Shown: positions 1-11,641 of the stretch, piece by piece
Layout: every line of letters begins with the position of its first letter
Position numbering within the stretch: the stretch's first letter is position 1
Source of the DNA: Takakia lepidozioides
Lineage: Eukaryota > Streptophyta > Takakiopsida > Takakiales > Takakiaceae
Length of the DNA stretch: 64,000 bases
Reading direction: 5' to 3'
Assembly: GCA_030704615.1 (NCBI GenBank)
Contig: CM060733.1
Location: forward strand, 45,448,001 to 45,512,000
Notes under the pieces: model-generated
The model's database searches: none
What the model was told of the DNA's origin: nothing
Seen by the model: the letters and a program-made list of their open reading frames with translations, nothing else
Made by a program: the position numbers and the translations under genes

Positions 1-5
1 AAAGC

Positions 6-584
6 TTGGCTGTTTGCAGGCCAACAGAAAACAGCAGAGGACAACAAGATTTGCAAGCAAAAGTGCCACAAGTGGGTGAGAAAATGCATCCAGTACAAAA
101 CAAAGGGAAACAGAGGGAAGGTCACAGTGTTTCAGAGGGGATGAGCAAAAGAGAAACAAGTGGCAACTGGAATCAGGAAATAAACAAGTATGCTAAGTGG
201 CGTACAAATGCATGGAAGGACTTAGTTGTGCCAAGGAGGTTTGACAACATTAGATGCGAGAACAAACTGCCAGCAGTAAGGGTTCATCAAAAGGAGGTCA
301 GCTTCAAAGAGGAGGTAGAAATTCGAATAAACGATGGAGAAACTGTGGACAGCAAAACATGGGAGTGGAGTAATGAAGAAAAGGGAGATGCAACACAAGT
401 TGGCCTAAAGTGGATAGTGAAAATGGAAAGAGAAGAAGGTGATGGACAGGCGGATGAAGGGAAACTTACCAAGGTAAACGAGGTGTGGAGAAAGCCAAAG
501 CGAGGGATCTGCAGCAGTGATGGAACACTAAAAAAGGAGCCAACCCCTATCAGAACAAGGAAGTTAGAACAACGATGCGCCTAA
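6..584 (+). other. Uncharacterised Lys/Glu-rich ORF, 192 aa
   Basis: An open frame of 192 codons rich in Lys, Glu and Trp, directly upstream of the gypsy integrase ORF but in another frame. I recognise no domain. It could be a frameshifted upstream part of the same retroelement pol gene, or plain non-coding sequence cut by the window edge. The position argues for retroelement DNA; the sequence alone does not. Confidence 0.2.
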
Positions 585-600
585 GGAAAAAGACAATTGG

Positions 601-2109
601 ATGCATCAGCAGGAACAAATCAATGAAGAAGATGAACACGACACTACTGAAGACAATGAAGAATGGGGGCAGGGGCAAAGGGAAGAGTTCTCCCTGAATT
701 CCAAGGATAGTGGTGAATCAGGAGAGGAGCTACAATCACAGGAAGAAGAAGAGTTATTGGCCATCACAGTGAGTAAGAGAGGAAGTCCTATAACAAAAGA
801 GATGCAAGTTAGTCTTTTGCAAGCAGCAGAGCAAAACCAATGGGAGTGTGAAGATACTGAAGAAAGAAATGAAGAAAACAATGCGGACATATTGGATGAT
901 GTGCAGGCTATGCACATGATCACCTTTGGACAGGCAGATAACTACCTTGATAGTAAGGAGATCAAACGAATCAAGAAATGGACAGCAGGTTATCAACAGG
1001 TGAAAGGGAGGCTCACTTTTAAAGGCAAATGGGTACCAGAGAAGAAGGAGCGGGAGCGGATTATTCAAGACATCCATGAGGAAATTGGACATTATGGCGT
1101 TAGAAGAGTACACAACGAGGCGTGCAAGCGTTTTTTTTGGCACAATTGCACAAGGATCATCAAACAAGTACTCAAGACATGTGTGCAGTGTCAGATGGCC
1201 AAGACTTATATTCCTTTGAGGTCAGGAGCAAAGGAATTACAAAGCATACCTGTCAGGGACATCTTCTATCGAATTGCGTTAGACACAGCAGGGCCACTTC
1301 CAGTCTCGAGTGACGTCAACAAATATGCTTTGATTGCAATAGATCACTTTTCGAAGTGGATTGAAGTAGCTGCCGTGGCTGAACATACCTCAGAGCTGGC
1401 CAGTCGTTTCTTTGAAGAACAAGTGATGTACAGGTATGGAGTGCCGCATGCAGTGCTTACTGACCATGGATCCGAGTGGGTGAAGGAGTTCGAAGCGACA
1501 TGTACAAAGTTTGGAGTCAAACACGAAAGGTCAGCGCCCTACTGGCCTCAATGCAATGGGATGGTGGAGCGGTTAATTCATTCTCTCAAAGAAAGCATGC
1601 TAGCTCTAAGTACACAAGGTAACAAGAAATGGGATAGAGCACTCTTCAAGGCGGCTTTTGGGTATCGTGTGGGAATTCAGGCATCCACAGGTCTATCACC
1701 ATATATGGTGCTCACAGGAAGAACGATGAGGTTGGGTATTGACAATCGACTTCGACGCATTGGTGAGTTGGTGGACCTCAATGATGATCAAGCATCAATG
1801 CAACAGATGATCGAAGGCAAGATACAAATAATACATGAGCTAGAAGAGGCATTGAAGGACAGTGTTACTGCTGCACAGGGAGCACAACAGAAAGCATACA
1901 AGCAACGACATAGATATGGAAAGGGACTCATAGAATTGCAGCCTGGTGAGCTCGTGATGATGATCCGACCAGGGAAGAAGCGAAATTTAGAATCGTCTTG
2001 GGAGGGACCATACAGCCTACGTGACAAACACCAAGAAGGATCAAGGAGTGAGGCAGATCACGTTTGTGTATTGCAGGACGGCGGAGGAAAACAGTGGAGC
2101 AGATCCTGA
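601..2109 (+). mobile_element. Ty3/gypsy integrase fragment with GPY/F module
   Basis: The 502-aa ORF starts with an acidic low-complexity leader (about residues 1-100). It then shows the retroviral-type integrase order: an HHCC zinc finger (IHEEIGHYG followed by CVQCQ), the catalytic core with Asp in ALDTAGP, Asp in LTDHGSEW and Glu in NGMVERL, and a C-terminal WEGPY motif typical of the GPY/F module of Ty3/gypsy integrases. The enzyme joins element cDNA to host DNA in the nucleus. No protease, reverse transcriptase or RNase H is visible in frame upstream, and the frame departs from the family pattern just after WEGPY. This is therefore a fragment, or an element whose 5' part lies outside the window. 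Confidence 0.85.
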
Positions 2110-3240
2110 TGTGATTTAAAGATACTGCAGGTGGAGTGAACGTTGTCCGGAGGGCCAGACAGCTAAAAAACGGAGTACTTACACCTGTAGGTCGAAATGA
2201 GGTGATGAGGAAAACACGGAAGGCGTGCGAGAAACAGACAAAAGGATGCTAAGGTTATGGGGTGCTGGGAGATGAAAGTGTGATCTATCATTGGAGTTAA
2301 CAGGATGAAGTTGACAAATTTTCATCAGCGGATGGACAGTGAGAAAATTGGATGGTAAAACAGGGATGAGATAGCCAATTGGTATTAGTGGATGGATGAC
2401 GAGCTGGCAGGATAACAGGCTGGATTCTTCATCACGTGGGATGACACTGCAGGAATGAGACAAAAGACTCAACGGTGATTTAGTGGGCAGAGCGGCCACA
2501 ATAATATTAGCTAGGTGGCACATAGACAAAGGATGGATAGAAAGAGGTACACGTCGCCTTAAGATGTATTTAGCAAAATAACCAGGCCAGTGGCACAGAG
2601 GGGGATAATACCCGGTGGCCACTAAATCCTTAGGCCTGAAGTTGCAGCAAATTAAGTGTGGGGTCTAGAGATTAAATGATCACGTGAAGTGGCGGCATAG
2701 ACAAAGACCAAAGTTATGATCAGGTGAAGTATAAAACAAGTGGTGGCGGATAGTCATCCCCTTTTGATTTTGGTACTAGCTTACGTTTTCTTATGGGTAA
2801 AGAAGGGGATTATGATGATTCAGGAGGGGACTAGAGGAGCTTCAGTGTGAAGTAGAATGACTCTAACATAGAGATGGGGTTACGATGGTTAGAAAGTGTT
2901 TTGTGAGACCCAACTATTAGGCATCTAAGCATCTGATTCATGTTTACAAAAGATGTCAAGCTGCAGGCTTAGCTAGCATACATAATACAGGTTGTGGACT
3001 AAGAAGGGTGAACTGATGCCAGCATGTAGTGGGATAGTTCCTCCATGCACTTCTCTGCAAAGCCAAGTCAAATACAGGTGTTAATACGGGAGTAAGGCAT
3101 GAACACTACAGGGCGAAAGTGAACATCACGACAGACCTCGTGCGAATGGTGAAAGGTGCAAAGACAGAGATCAAAGCGAATGAAGTAACCAAGTTCAATG
3201 GCATTTGGCTACACTCCAGGGATCATAAGTAGAAGAAGAC
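2110..3240. other. No gene seen downstream of the integrase
   Basis: No supportable coding region. The stretch is purine-rich on the plus strand and could be the 3' untranslated region and LTR of the gypsy element, but I found no second copy of an LTR and no clear terminal TG..CA pair. Confidence 0.4.
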
Positions 3241-3428
3241 GAACAATGTGTCTAGGAAATTCTTAATGACGAATCTCCATTTGTGCCAGGTTTTCTCTTC
3301 CGTTGCAGCCTGGAATAAATGGCGGACTGACTGGATGGATTGTCATGAGTTGCAGGCCCCTACTTTTTACTTACAGGGCCTGCATTCCACTTTTTGGCAC
3401 GTTTTTTCCCACAATTGTCGTCCGCTAG

Positions 3429-4166
3429 AGACAAATTCCGTGCCGGTTTTCCATCCGGCCGCCCTCCCGCTTACCTCCTACATGGAAATTCGGCGTTGGT
3501 TTTCCATCCGGGGATGTTCTCTGTCGGCCAGGTGTCGGCCTCTCCCCCTGGGCCGACTTCCTCCGGGCCTCGGATGGAAATTCAGCGCCGTTTTTCCATC
3601 CAGGGGATGTTCTCTGTCGGCCAGGTGTCGGCCTCTCCCCCGAGACGACTTCGTCCGGGCGGTCTCGGATGGAAATTTGGCGCCGTTTTTCCATCCGGGG
3701 GATGTTCTCTATCGGCCAGGTGTCGGCCTCTCCCCCCGGGCCGACTTCCTCCGGGCGGCCTAGGATGGAAATTCGGTGCCGTTTTTTCCATTCGGGGGAT
3801 GTTCTATATCGGCCAGGTGTCGGCCTCTCCCCCGAGACGACTTCATCCGGGCGGCCTCGGATGGAAATTTGGTGCCGTTTTTTCATCCGGGGGATGTTCT
3901 CTGCCGGCCAGGTGTCGGCCTCTCCCCCCGAGACGACTTCGTCCGGGCGGCCTCGTTTGGAAATTCGGCGCGATTTTCCATCCGGGGGATGTTCTCTGTC
4001 GGCCAGGTGTCGGTCTCTCCCCCCGAGCTGACTTCATCCGGCCGGCCTCCGATGGAAATTCGGCGCCGTTTTTCCCATCCGTCCATAACGTCTTGGCCGG
4101 AGGGAGCGCCACATTGAATCCTACTTTATCCGCTCGATGGAAATCCGGCGCCGTTTTTTCCATCCA
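3429..4166. repeat. Tandem array A, ~95-bp unit with GGCGCC palindrome
   Basis: About nine units follow one another with a period near 95 bp. Each carries an imperfect palindrome (ATGGAAATTCGGCGCC then GTTTTTCCATCC) followed by GGGGATGTTCTCT, TCGGCCAGGTGTCGGCC and CTTCGTCCGGGCGGC. Palindrome centres fall near 3490, 3580, 3680, 3775, 3870, 3967, 4060 and 4147. Units differ by point changes and 1-bp indels. All three plus frames stay open through the array simply because the units repeat, so the long overlapping ORFs here are not genes. The same palindromic core returns in arrays B and C. Confidence 0.9.
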
Positions 4167-4169
4167 GTG

Positions 4170-4676
4170 GGCTAATAATAAATTCTCGGGGGGACGGTGG
4201 GCCACGTGGGGTCTGCGGCCGACCTCCATACCTCTTTCATTTGAGGGCGCAGTTGCGCATTAAATGTCCTCCGCCGTCAGTTTTGAACCGGATAATCCGC
4301 ACGGATTCCGCCCTTGCTTCCCGGATACGCCAACCCTAAACCCGGATGTGACGGGTGGATGAAGTTCCACTCGCGGCCTGTACGCATGCATTTTGCGGTT
4401 GATTTTTTTTTTACAGGGACTTATGCCGCGTGGAGAAGGGCATGGCTCTCCTGAGAGAAACCCCACATGTAGACTGCGGCGCAAACTGAAGCCTTTGTAC
4501 TACGGGCGGCGTCCAATGTCTCGCATGGCCAAACTGAAGCTCCAGCAGGAGATCCCCTTGTCTTGCTCACAGCCCGCGCCAACTGAAGCCGAGCACACTC
4601 AGGCAAGCCCCCTCCTCTTTCGCTTTCTGTATCATTTGTTGTCTTCTTCGCTTTGTTTTGTTTGTTTTGGCATCTT
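4170..4676. other. Unassigned stretch after array A
   Basis: GC-rich sequence with short overlapping ORFs on both strands and no recognisable domain. A short repeated phrase (AAACTGAAGC, about 4484 and 4531) is the only internal structure I noticed. Confidence 0.3.
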
Positions 4677-5402
4677 CGCACACCTCACTTCGGTAAGCTC
4701 CCCTTCAAGTCATAGTTACTCACTTTGATGCGCGCGCCTAACTTCCAACCTGGCCGCCTGGGCCAACTTGGAGCTTCGGCTGCTCACCGGGACATAACGG
4801 TCCCCCTTCCCTCTTCCAAAAGACCCTCCACCTATTTGGGCCTAGTGGAAATTCCCTTTGGTATATGGCAGTCCGGAATAGCTCCCCACTCCTTGGTCGC
4901 TCTCCGGCCCGCTTGCTTATTCACTAGTTTTTGGTCACCAACGGGCTTGCACCGTTCTCGGGGTTACTACTCCCTATATATACTTTTGTGACTGTCCGCG
5001 GGGGTTTCACAAACAACCATGCCATTTTATGGCGAACCACCACGAAGACCCTCGATTCCCGGTGATGTGTCACAGTGAGTCTTGGCCCACCTACCACGGC
5101 CCCATTGGACCGTGATGAGTCCCAAGACTCCCCACGATTCCCACCACAAGGTCTCCGCCCCATGGTGAGTCCTATGCCACCCCCACTAAGTCCCGCTAAG
5201 CTACCACCACCCCTTGTGGAGCCATCCCCACCGCAACCCGGTGTGCGGGGCTCCACCTAGTGAGCGCCTCCGCCTCCTTGAGTGCCTTGGGCACTCAAGG
5301 GTGCTTCAGCCCCCCATACCTATCGCTGCCACTGCCCCCACCATAGGGGCAGCCCCTCCTGTGTCCCGACCCCCCTTGCCCTCAAGGCAAAGGGTCGCGA
5401 CA
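4677..5402 (+). repeat. LTR-like repeat, copy 1
   Basis: This ~725-bp segment recurs in inverse orientation at 47778-48495 with high similarity over its whole length. It holds a TATA box (TATATATA at 4975-4982) about 300 bp from its start. Near its end is a perfect hairpin, CCTTGAGTGCC / GGCACTCAAGG with a 3-nt loop (5276-5300), which the other copy keeps. A mid-element TATA box in a 700-bp dispersed repeat suggests an LTR or solo LTR; I saw no flanking target-site duplication. It could instead supply promoter sequence to the gene that begins at 5851. Confidence 0.6.
5276..5300. repeat. Perfect 11-bp stem, 3-nt loop hairpin
   Basis: CCTTGAGTGCC and GGCACTCAAGG are exact inverse complements around a TTG loop. 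The same hairpin stands at 47873-47897 in the other copy of the repeat, so the structure is conserved between copies. Confidence 0.85.
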
Positions 5403-6639
5403 TTCAGCCTGCCAGTCCTGCAAGTACATGCAGCTCTGGAGAAGGCTGCTTCTGCATGTGATTGTTAGGCATTGCTTGGGTTTGTTTTCATTGTTGGTCC
5501 ACGATTGTTGCAATGCTGGTTGCGATGATGGTTTTCATTGCGATGGTGGTTCTCACGATTGTTGGGGATGACAGAGTGAAGACGAGCGCGACACACTAGT
5601 GGTATCATCAACAGCTCCAACTGCTCGAGCAGTCACTCCAAAAGCCGCTAGTCTTCAATCGCAGTCGGAGAGTCGTCGGCAGCAGTCGACGGAGCTGGTG
5701 GTTCGCATGTTTGGATTGCCCAACTTGGGGCGGGAGGGCAAACAAAATCTTGCTCCTGCAGTTGGTGGACGGGAGGGCCTGCAGCGAGAGCACGCCAGAA
5801 TAGGCATTCGGGAGGTTGGTACAGGCGGCATGGCAGGTGAAGGGTGACGGATGAGGACAGCACATGCAGTAGGGCCCGCCCACGCAAAGAAGAAGAAGAA
5901 AGCCAAGCACATGCAATCCCTGGCGAGAGAGCCGTCACAGGCTGCGGAGGGGGGAGTGAGCAAAGTGCGCGAGGGTGTCAGTTCGCCTCAATCAAAGGTG
6001 CACATCCTAGAGGCCTCCCCTGCTGCTACCCCTAGTAAGAAACAAAAGGCCCGTGAGAGGGCAAAAGAGAGGGCAAAAGAACAGGCGAGACAGAAGGCTA
6101 GCCAGGAGGCAAGAGAAAAGGCCACTGAAGAGGCCAGGGGTGTCAAAATGACAGATGCCCATGTAAGCGAGGGACACACAGAGACGGTGGATCCCTCCAA
6201 GACACCAGAAATAGGCAGTAGCACACCGGCTGCATCCTTACCGGTTACACCATCGCGGGTGGGAGCAGCCCCCGCAACTACCCATACGGTGGAGACTGGA
6301 GGAGGGGAAAGAACACCACAAAGAGCACGGATTGTGGGAGTTCGAGGTGAAGCCGCGGAGAGGGCAGTAGAGACGGGGAGAGTGCTCGAGGTGCTTCCGC
6401 CGGTGGTTGCCCATGTTGAGGACGACGAGAGGGAGCTTTCTGACCAGGGTGACATCCTCCCGGACATCCCCAGGCCCCAAACCCGCATCATACAGGCTGG
6501 ATTTGGCGGTCCTGGTGGGCTGCCGGAGAACCCCTCTGCAGCAGACGTCATGTCGGAGACGGATATGAAGTTGGCCACTGCCAAGATGTTGGAGGCAACC
6601 CACAACAACATTGGCAGGGTGTTGGGGGGCATGGTGTAC

Positions 6640-7076
6640 CCGGCCAAGCTTCGGATTCCCCTTTGTCGTTTGGTGTCATTGCAGGTGGTGAGACCTGCCC
6701 TCCCAGGCGATATCGACAAGCTGAAATTCTCTTTCCGGGAGGGATATCGAATGGGGTCTGCCGCGTTTTACGTTTCTATTGAGAACGATCACGGATCTTC
6801 TCGTGCCCACACTTCCGATGAGGTGGACAAATGGGGTCCCCATTGGCAAAGAAGAAATGAGGAGTTCGAGAGATTGATTGCTACTGATCCTCTTTTCCAG
6901 CACTTGTCCGCAAAGATGTTTTACGTGTGAGATGACAATCATCACCTCCTGGCATGGATGGAGTACATAGCCCAAGCCCATCCCAACGACCATTTCGTCA
7001 TGGAGTGTGTTGTGTTGAAGGTTGCACGGCTCAAAGATCGCAGTCTTCTCAAAGATGCAATGGCAAACATCAACTC
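6640..7076 (+). other. ParB-like domain segment with internal TGA
   Basis: The segment reads RIPLCRLVSLQVVRP, then LKFSFREGY, then a Trp/Arg-rich linker, then FYV-stop-DDNHHLLAWMEYI. The reading frame stays open on both sides of the TGA at 6928-6930, and the block ends at a good donor (CTC|GTAAGT at 7077). In ParB/Srx folds the DG-x-H/R-R motif forms the nucleotide pocket; here Asp-Asn-His-His replaces Asp-Gly-x-Arg. The fold call rests on motif spacing only. Confidence 0.5.
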
Positions 7077-8390
7077 GTAAGTTCCAATGCCTCTTGCTTT
7101 GGAACTTCGAATTTGAAACATTCATTTCATTGCCAATCGTCATATTTGTTGCAATTTCTCATTTCAGTATTTTTTAATGGAAATGTGGCATTGCAAGGTG
7201 ACTGAGAATGCCTTCATTGCCACCAACTTGTCCATATGCTCTTCCGAGTGAAGGATGTCGGGAAGCAGGGGGTGCAAGAGTTTTCCAATTCGCTCAGTGC
7301 CGACCTCCTGCGCAAGTCGGAGGCAAAGACAGACATAACCTGGTATAGGCTGAGCATGGACGCCATGGTGGACTACATATTTTGGGTAAAGCTCCTAACT
7401 GTTTTGTTCAAGTAATCTGTCTCTCCTCCCCCAATAGAAGAAAAAGTGTTGACCGGGATTTCTAATTTTATGTGCTCATTCTTGACAGACGAAAATTCAG
7501 TAGGATTTGGCACATGCGCGGAGGTTCTATATGGAGTCAGAGGAGAAGAAACTAACCCTTCCCGACACTGGAATCGTATCTCAAAGCTGTGGAGGCGAAG
7601 GCCCGCATAAAGTACAAGTCGCAGATGGTAAAGTACGTGGCCATAGCTAATCCCGCCCTTGGTGCCGACTTTTCTGGTGGAGGTGGGGAAGCACTACTCC
7701 CGCGCTCTTAAGCCCACGATGACATTGGAGAAGCTGCATCGTCTAGCCACATCCTGTGTGGATGCAACAGAAAAGGTTATACATTCTTAACCAAATTGTC
7801 GAGGAACAATTCGTTTTTGTGGTGTTTGGCGTTTAGTAATATGTTGGGTGGTTGGACAGACCCGGTGGCTCCAAATCTGGAATGGTTCCCAAAGTACAAG
7901 GGATATGTGGAGCTTCCCAAAACCCGACAAACTGTCTGACCCCACATTCGACATGTGGATGAACCGCATGACATGGTGGTTTCAGGTACTTTCCCACTCA
8001 TTTGCCGGTTCTACGCTTGTACCGGGTGGATTTACTGTATTTTTTTTTAGGAAAGCGGTCTGATGGAGAATTTCCACAGGTGACGACGAATGCGCAAGAG
8101 CAGCTTGACACACAAGCACATCAATTCAAGCTGGAGATTTCTGGTGAAGCAGAGAGCCTACGCGACTATGTGACGAGGTACTTTCTGCTCTACAAAACCA
8201 ACCTATTCTTTCGAGAGATACCCCATGCCCGTCGGAGCCACGAGTTCAACGACCAGCCGAATGCGGACAAAGCGGCAATGTGCCTTCTGTACAGGTACAT
8301 ACGCGATGCCTTTCTTTTTAGTCCCTACATTTCCAGGATGTAAGAGGCCTTATGTGGCGCATGAAAATTAGTTGTGAAGAAGTCCTTGGA

Positions 8391-9005
8391 AAAATGGCGC
8401 CAAATTTCCTGATTCGGGCCCTGGGGGATGGCTGTCCAGGGGGTGGCTGGCACTCAGTCTGGAAATTCAGCGCCATTTTTCCAGTTCCAGGCCCAGTCAG
8501 ATATGGGACTTAACCATTTTCGGCCCCAACCTGGGAAAATGGCGCCGAATTTCCAGTTCAGGGCCCCAAAAATGGCTAAGTCCCTATGGTGGCTGACACC
8601 GAAACTGGAAATTCGGCGCCATTTTTCCAATTCCGGGCCCAACCAGTTTTGCGACTTAGCCATTTTCGGCCCCAACCTGGGAAAATGGCGCCGAATTTCC
8701 AGTTCAGGGCCCCGAGAATGGCTAAGTCCCTAGGGTGGCTGGCACCGAAACTGGAAATTCGGCGCCATTTTTCCAGTTCCGGGCCCAACCAGTTCTGGGA
8801 CTTAAGCCATTTTCGGCCCCAACCTGGGAAAATGGCGCCGAATTTCTAGGTCAGGGCCCCGAAAATGGCTAAGTCCCTAGGGTGGCTGGCACCGAAACTG
8901 GAAATTTGGCGCCATTTTTCCAGTTCCGGGCCCAGTCAGTTCTGGGACTTAGCCATTTTCGGCCCCAACCTTGGAAAATGGTGCCAAATTTCCAGTTCAG
9001 GGACC
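8391..9005. repeat. Array B: alternating inverted GGCGCC palindromes, ~146-bp period
   Basis: Nine GGCGCC-centred cores alternate in orientation. Forward ones (GGAAATTCGGCGCCATTTTTCC type) lie near 8460, 8606, 8751 and 8899; reverse ones (GGGAAAATGGCGCCGAATTTCC type) near 8391, 8535, 8680, 8827 and 8973. Spacers are GGGCCCAACCAG and GGGACTTAGCCATTTTCGG, or their inverse complements, so each ~146-bp unit is itself a head-to-head inverted repeat. The array sits between exon-like blocks of the ParB-like gene, apparently within an intron. Confidence 0.9.
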
Positions 9006-9857
9006 TCATTCTGTGTGTGTTTCATGAATGCAGGTATTGCAAGTTCTCCATTTTGGAGAAAGGTCATCTGTCCTTCGAGCCACCATTCTTCCTGGCATGG
9101 AGGAACCGTGGGGCTGACTCCATGTACACTGACGTTATCGTGAAGGAGTGGCATCTGGAACATTTGCGCGACTGCCCTTGGTATGTGGACCTTCCGCCCG
9201 GCTCGCTCGACCCATCCGAGTTTCAGTTGAAGCTGGATGCGGAGGCCCAACGAAACCGGGCTCCGCTACCTCCGCTGGGGCCAAAGGAGGCAAAAGCGCT
9301 TGCCAAGTCCAGGAAAGCGGCAGAGCTTGCTCAGGCAGGTATTCAGGAGAAATTGAATGAGAAGAATAAAGGACAAAAGAAAAGGACACGGAAACAGGGG
9401 AGTACAGTAACCCCCAAAAAACAGAAAACCACCAGGGCACCAGAGGAGGCGCAGGAGGGGCCCCAAGGGAGTGACTCCGACGACGACTTTGTTTAAGGTC
9501 CTGCGACTGCTGTTGCTGCTACCAAGTCACCGGTCGTCCGGGTTCCCAAGTCAGTTTGGACTGGGACTGGCTCTGCCAAGAAGTTGGCATTTGAGGGCGA
9601 GCCTACACGGCGGTATTCGGCGGTGACGTTTACACAGAGGCCAAAGCTAGAACCCCCAACCATCATCCAATGCGTCAATGAGAGCTTCCTTGACGCTTTG
9701 GCTGCCAGGGCGAAGAAGGTGGCACACAACAAGTCTCTGGAGGAGCTGAAGGGGAAAGCCAAGAAGAGGGCTGCTAGTACAGAGCCTAGAGACACCCCCG
9801 GTTTGGAAGCCATGATGGAATTCTTCATGGCTGTGAGCACAGATTGCAATAGCACTT

Positions 9858-9877
9858 GGGGGGGGGGGGGGGGGGGG
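9858..9877 (+). repeat. G20 homopolymer in the methyltransferase-like gene
   Basis: Twenty consecutive G residues separate two open frames: the upstream frame (ending ...FFMAVSTDCNSTW) and the downstream frame (VEVERACDMVLLDIPDG). A change in tract length by one base would join or part the two frames. It may be a sequencing or assembly length error, a polymerase slippage site or a real lesion. Confidence 0.9.
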
Positions 9878-11571
9878 TTGAGGTGGAGAGAGCCTGCGAT
9901 ATGGTTCTCCTCGACATTCCAGATGGGGAGCTGCTGGAGGGCCTGGATGGTATGCCCACCTGGAACAGGTTTACTGAGGACTACTGGAGAGCCGGGTTTG
10001 GGCTGGCGGGGATGCTCCTGGATGACGATGGATGTGTGGTGGTCCTTGCTACAAGAGGGAAAACCACAGAGAACGTTGTGGCAAGGTGGACACCGAAAAG
10101 TGTCACCCCGGTCCTCCTCAAAAAATGGTTCTGCATCAATACACAGGGGTTGTGAACAGAGGGCCAAAGTGTAAGTTATCAATCTATTGCATTCACTTTA
10201 TATTGTGGTGTATCTAAACTAGACCAGGGAGTTGATCCCTCTTTTGTTGGATGTGCAGACATTGGTGTTTGAGGCATATTGTTTTGTGAAGAGAGGGTCT
10301 ACGTTCAAATTCCGCAACGACGGTCGTCTTGTTGATGCCGCTGTGGACCCTATTACCTACGATGTCCTCTACAACTATGTGCCCCACTCCAGTATGCCGA
10401 AGGACACAAAGACAGGCAAACCGTGGCGGTACAGCCGGACCCGGAGCCCTGCTTTCATCCAAACCCTCATGGAGACGTGCTCGGATGTCCAAGGGCGGAT
10501 TCTGACCTCACATGTGGCACGAGTAAGCCTTCACATGCACAGTTTGTCCCCTGGCCGATTGCAATTGCATGCCGCATGCTACTAACCGCCCGCTTTGTCC
10601 CTCAAGTGCTTCAATGTGGGCATGGACGTTGTCCGACGGGCATGTGTTTGTCTTTGAGCCAGATACTGCCCACCACAACTCGGAACTTGCAGCGGCTGAA
10701 CATCTGCCGAAAGAAGAAGAGGCATCCTCGGAGGATGAGGAAGAATCCGAGAAGGAGCAGGGGGAGGTACAAGTTGGGATTGAGGCCAAGGAGCCCCCGG
10801 TTTACGAATGAGTGGTCGCATTGTAAGTTGTCTCCTAATTTCATGAGGCACCTCCCTTCGCTCTCTTATTTCATTGAAAGACCATTTTTTGCTTCTGCTG
10901 GTATTGACATTCTTGAAGTGGATTTGTTCTTACTGTAGGATGCCAAGTACTGCAGGAGGGACATCTACACCGCAATTCATGGGCAGGAGGAACGTGCCTT
11001 TTTTTGCTAGGGGGGATTTCATGCCTAGTCCAGAAATGGACTACATCCTTCCTACTTATGCTGCCCGGCTTGCTTCGGTGTCCATTAGGAGGTGTTCCGA
11101 ACCTAGTCGTGTACAACAGATTTTAGACAAGGCAAGCCTCAAGAAAATGAAGATGGGGGAGGAGGCAACAGCTATTAGAGCCCGTCAGGATGGTAGATTT
11201 ATCTTGGATTCTGCTGAGGAAAGTGGGGGAGAAAAGGCAGAAGATTCCCAGGAGGTGAGGTGGACAGTCCCCCAAGGAGAGGACGGAATTTTTGATAGGC
11301 ATAGTGGAACTGATGCATCACAGAGCTTGGAGGATGGGGGGGATGAGGGGGATGAGGAAGAAGGTGGGGCAAGTTCCTCGGAGGGTGTAGGAGAGTAGTG
11401 CCCATTCCGGCTATGACAGTTAGGACACACTTGTATAGATGTGGCTTGCCACAAAATTTGCAATAAAATGTTGCATTTCATTACTATGACGAGTCCACTG
11501 GTGCCACATTCCAACTTCACGTGACCCTATTTCCGTGCCTCCTAACCCTATTTCCGTGGACACACAATGGT

Positions 11572-11640
11572 CCGCTCATGTTTTTTTTTTTTTTTTTTTT
11601 TTTTTTTCCGCTCATGGTCATGCCGCTCATGAAATAGCAG
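11572..11640 (-). mobile_element. Short CATGAGCGG element with A27 tract
   Basis: Read on the minus strand: GCTATTTCATGAGCGGCATGA, then CATGAGCGG, then 27 A residues, then CATGAGCGG again. The same GCTATTTCATGAGC edge starts the insert at 60252. Here it interrupts the kinase-like frame just after FALALEG; there it interrupts the Gag-like frame just after MLKE. The shared edge at two unrelated break points marks it as the end of a mobile element of unknown class. Confidence 0.5.
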
Positions 11641-11641
11641 C

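Larger units (their letters stand above)
5851..11398 (+). pseudogene. Decayed multi-exon gene: ParB-like domain plus methyltransferase-like region
   Basis: A long plus-strand gene with visible GT..AG introns. The N-terminal third (5851-6600) is charged, with a KARERAKERAKEQ helix. From about 6640 follows a ParB/Srx-like domain: a RIPLCRLVSLQVVRP strand, an LKFSFREGY helix and a D-x-N-H-x-x-x-A-W motif (DDNHHLLAW), which matches the DGNHR-type motif of ParB N-terminal domains. After array B come a Lys-rich linker and a DMVLLDIPDG...CVVVLATRGKT block. That block resembles motif IV (DPPY region) of beta-class N4/N6 DNA methyltransferases, and possible motif-I remnants lie near 10602-10700. Lesions: in-frame TGA at 6928-6930, in-frame TAA at 9494-9496 and frameshifts near 7230, 7560 and 7660. 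DIPDG would not be a working DPPY. ParB-methylase pairing is known in phages; its presence here is inference. Confidence 0.5.

Noticed and set aside
3394-4263. Long overlapping ORFs (up to 289 aa) on both strands of array A
   Set aside because: They are translations of the 95-bp repeat, open in several frames at once, with no domain.
5851-11398. Bacterial contamination or phage insertion as source of the ParB/MTase-like gene
   Set aside because: Clear GT..AG introns, a eukaryotic repeat array within it and plant transposons on both sides argue for nuclear DNA.
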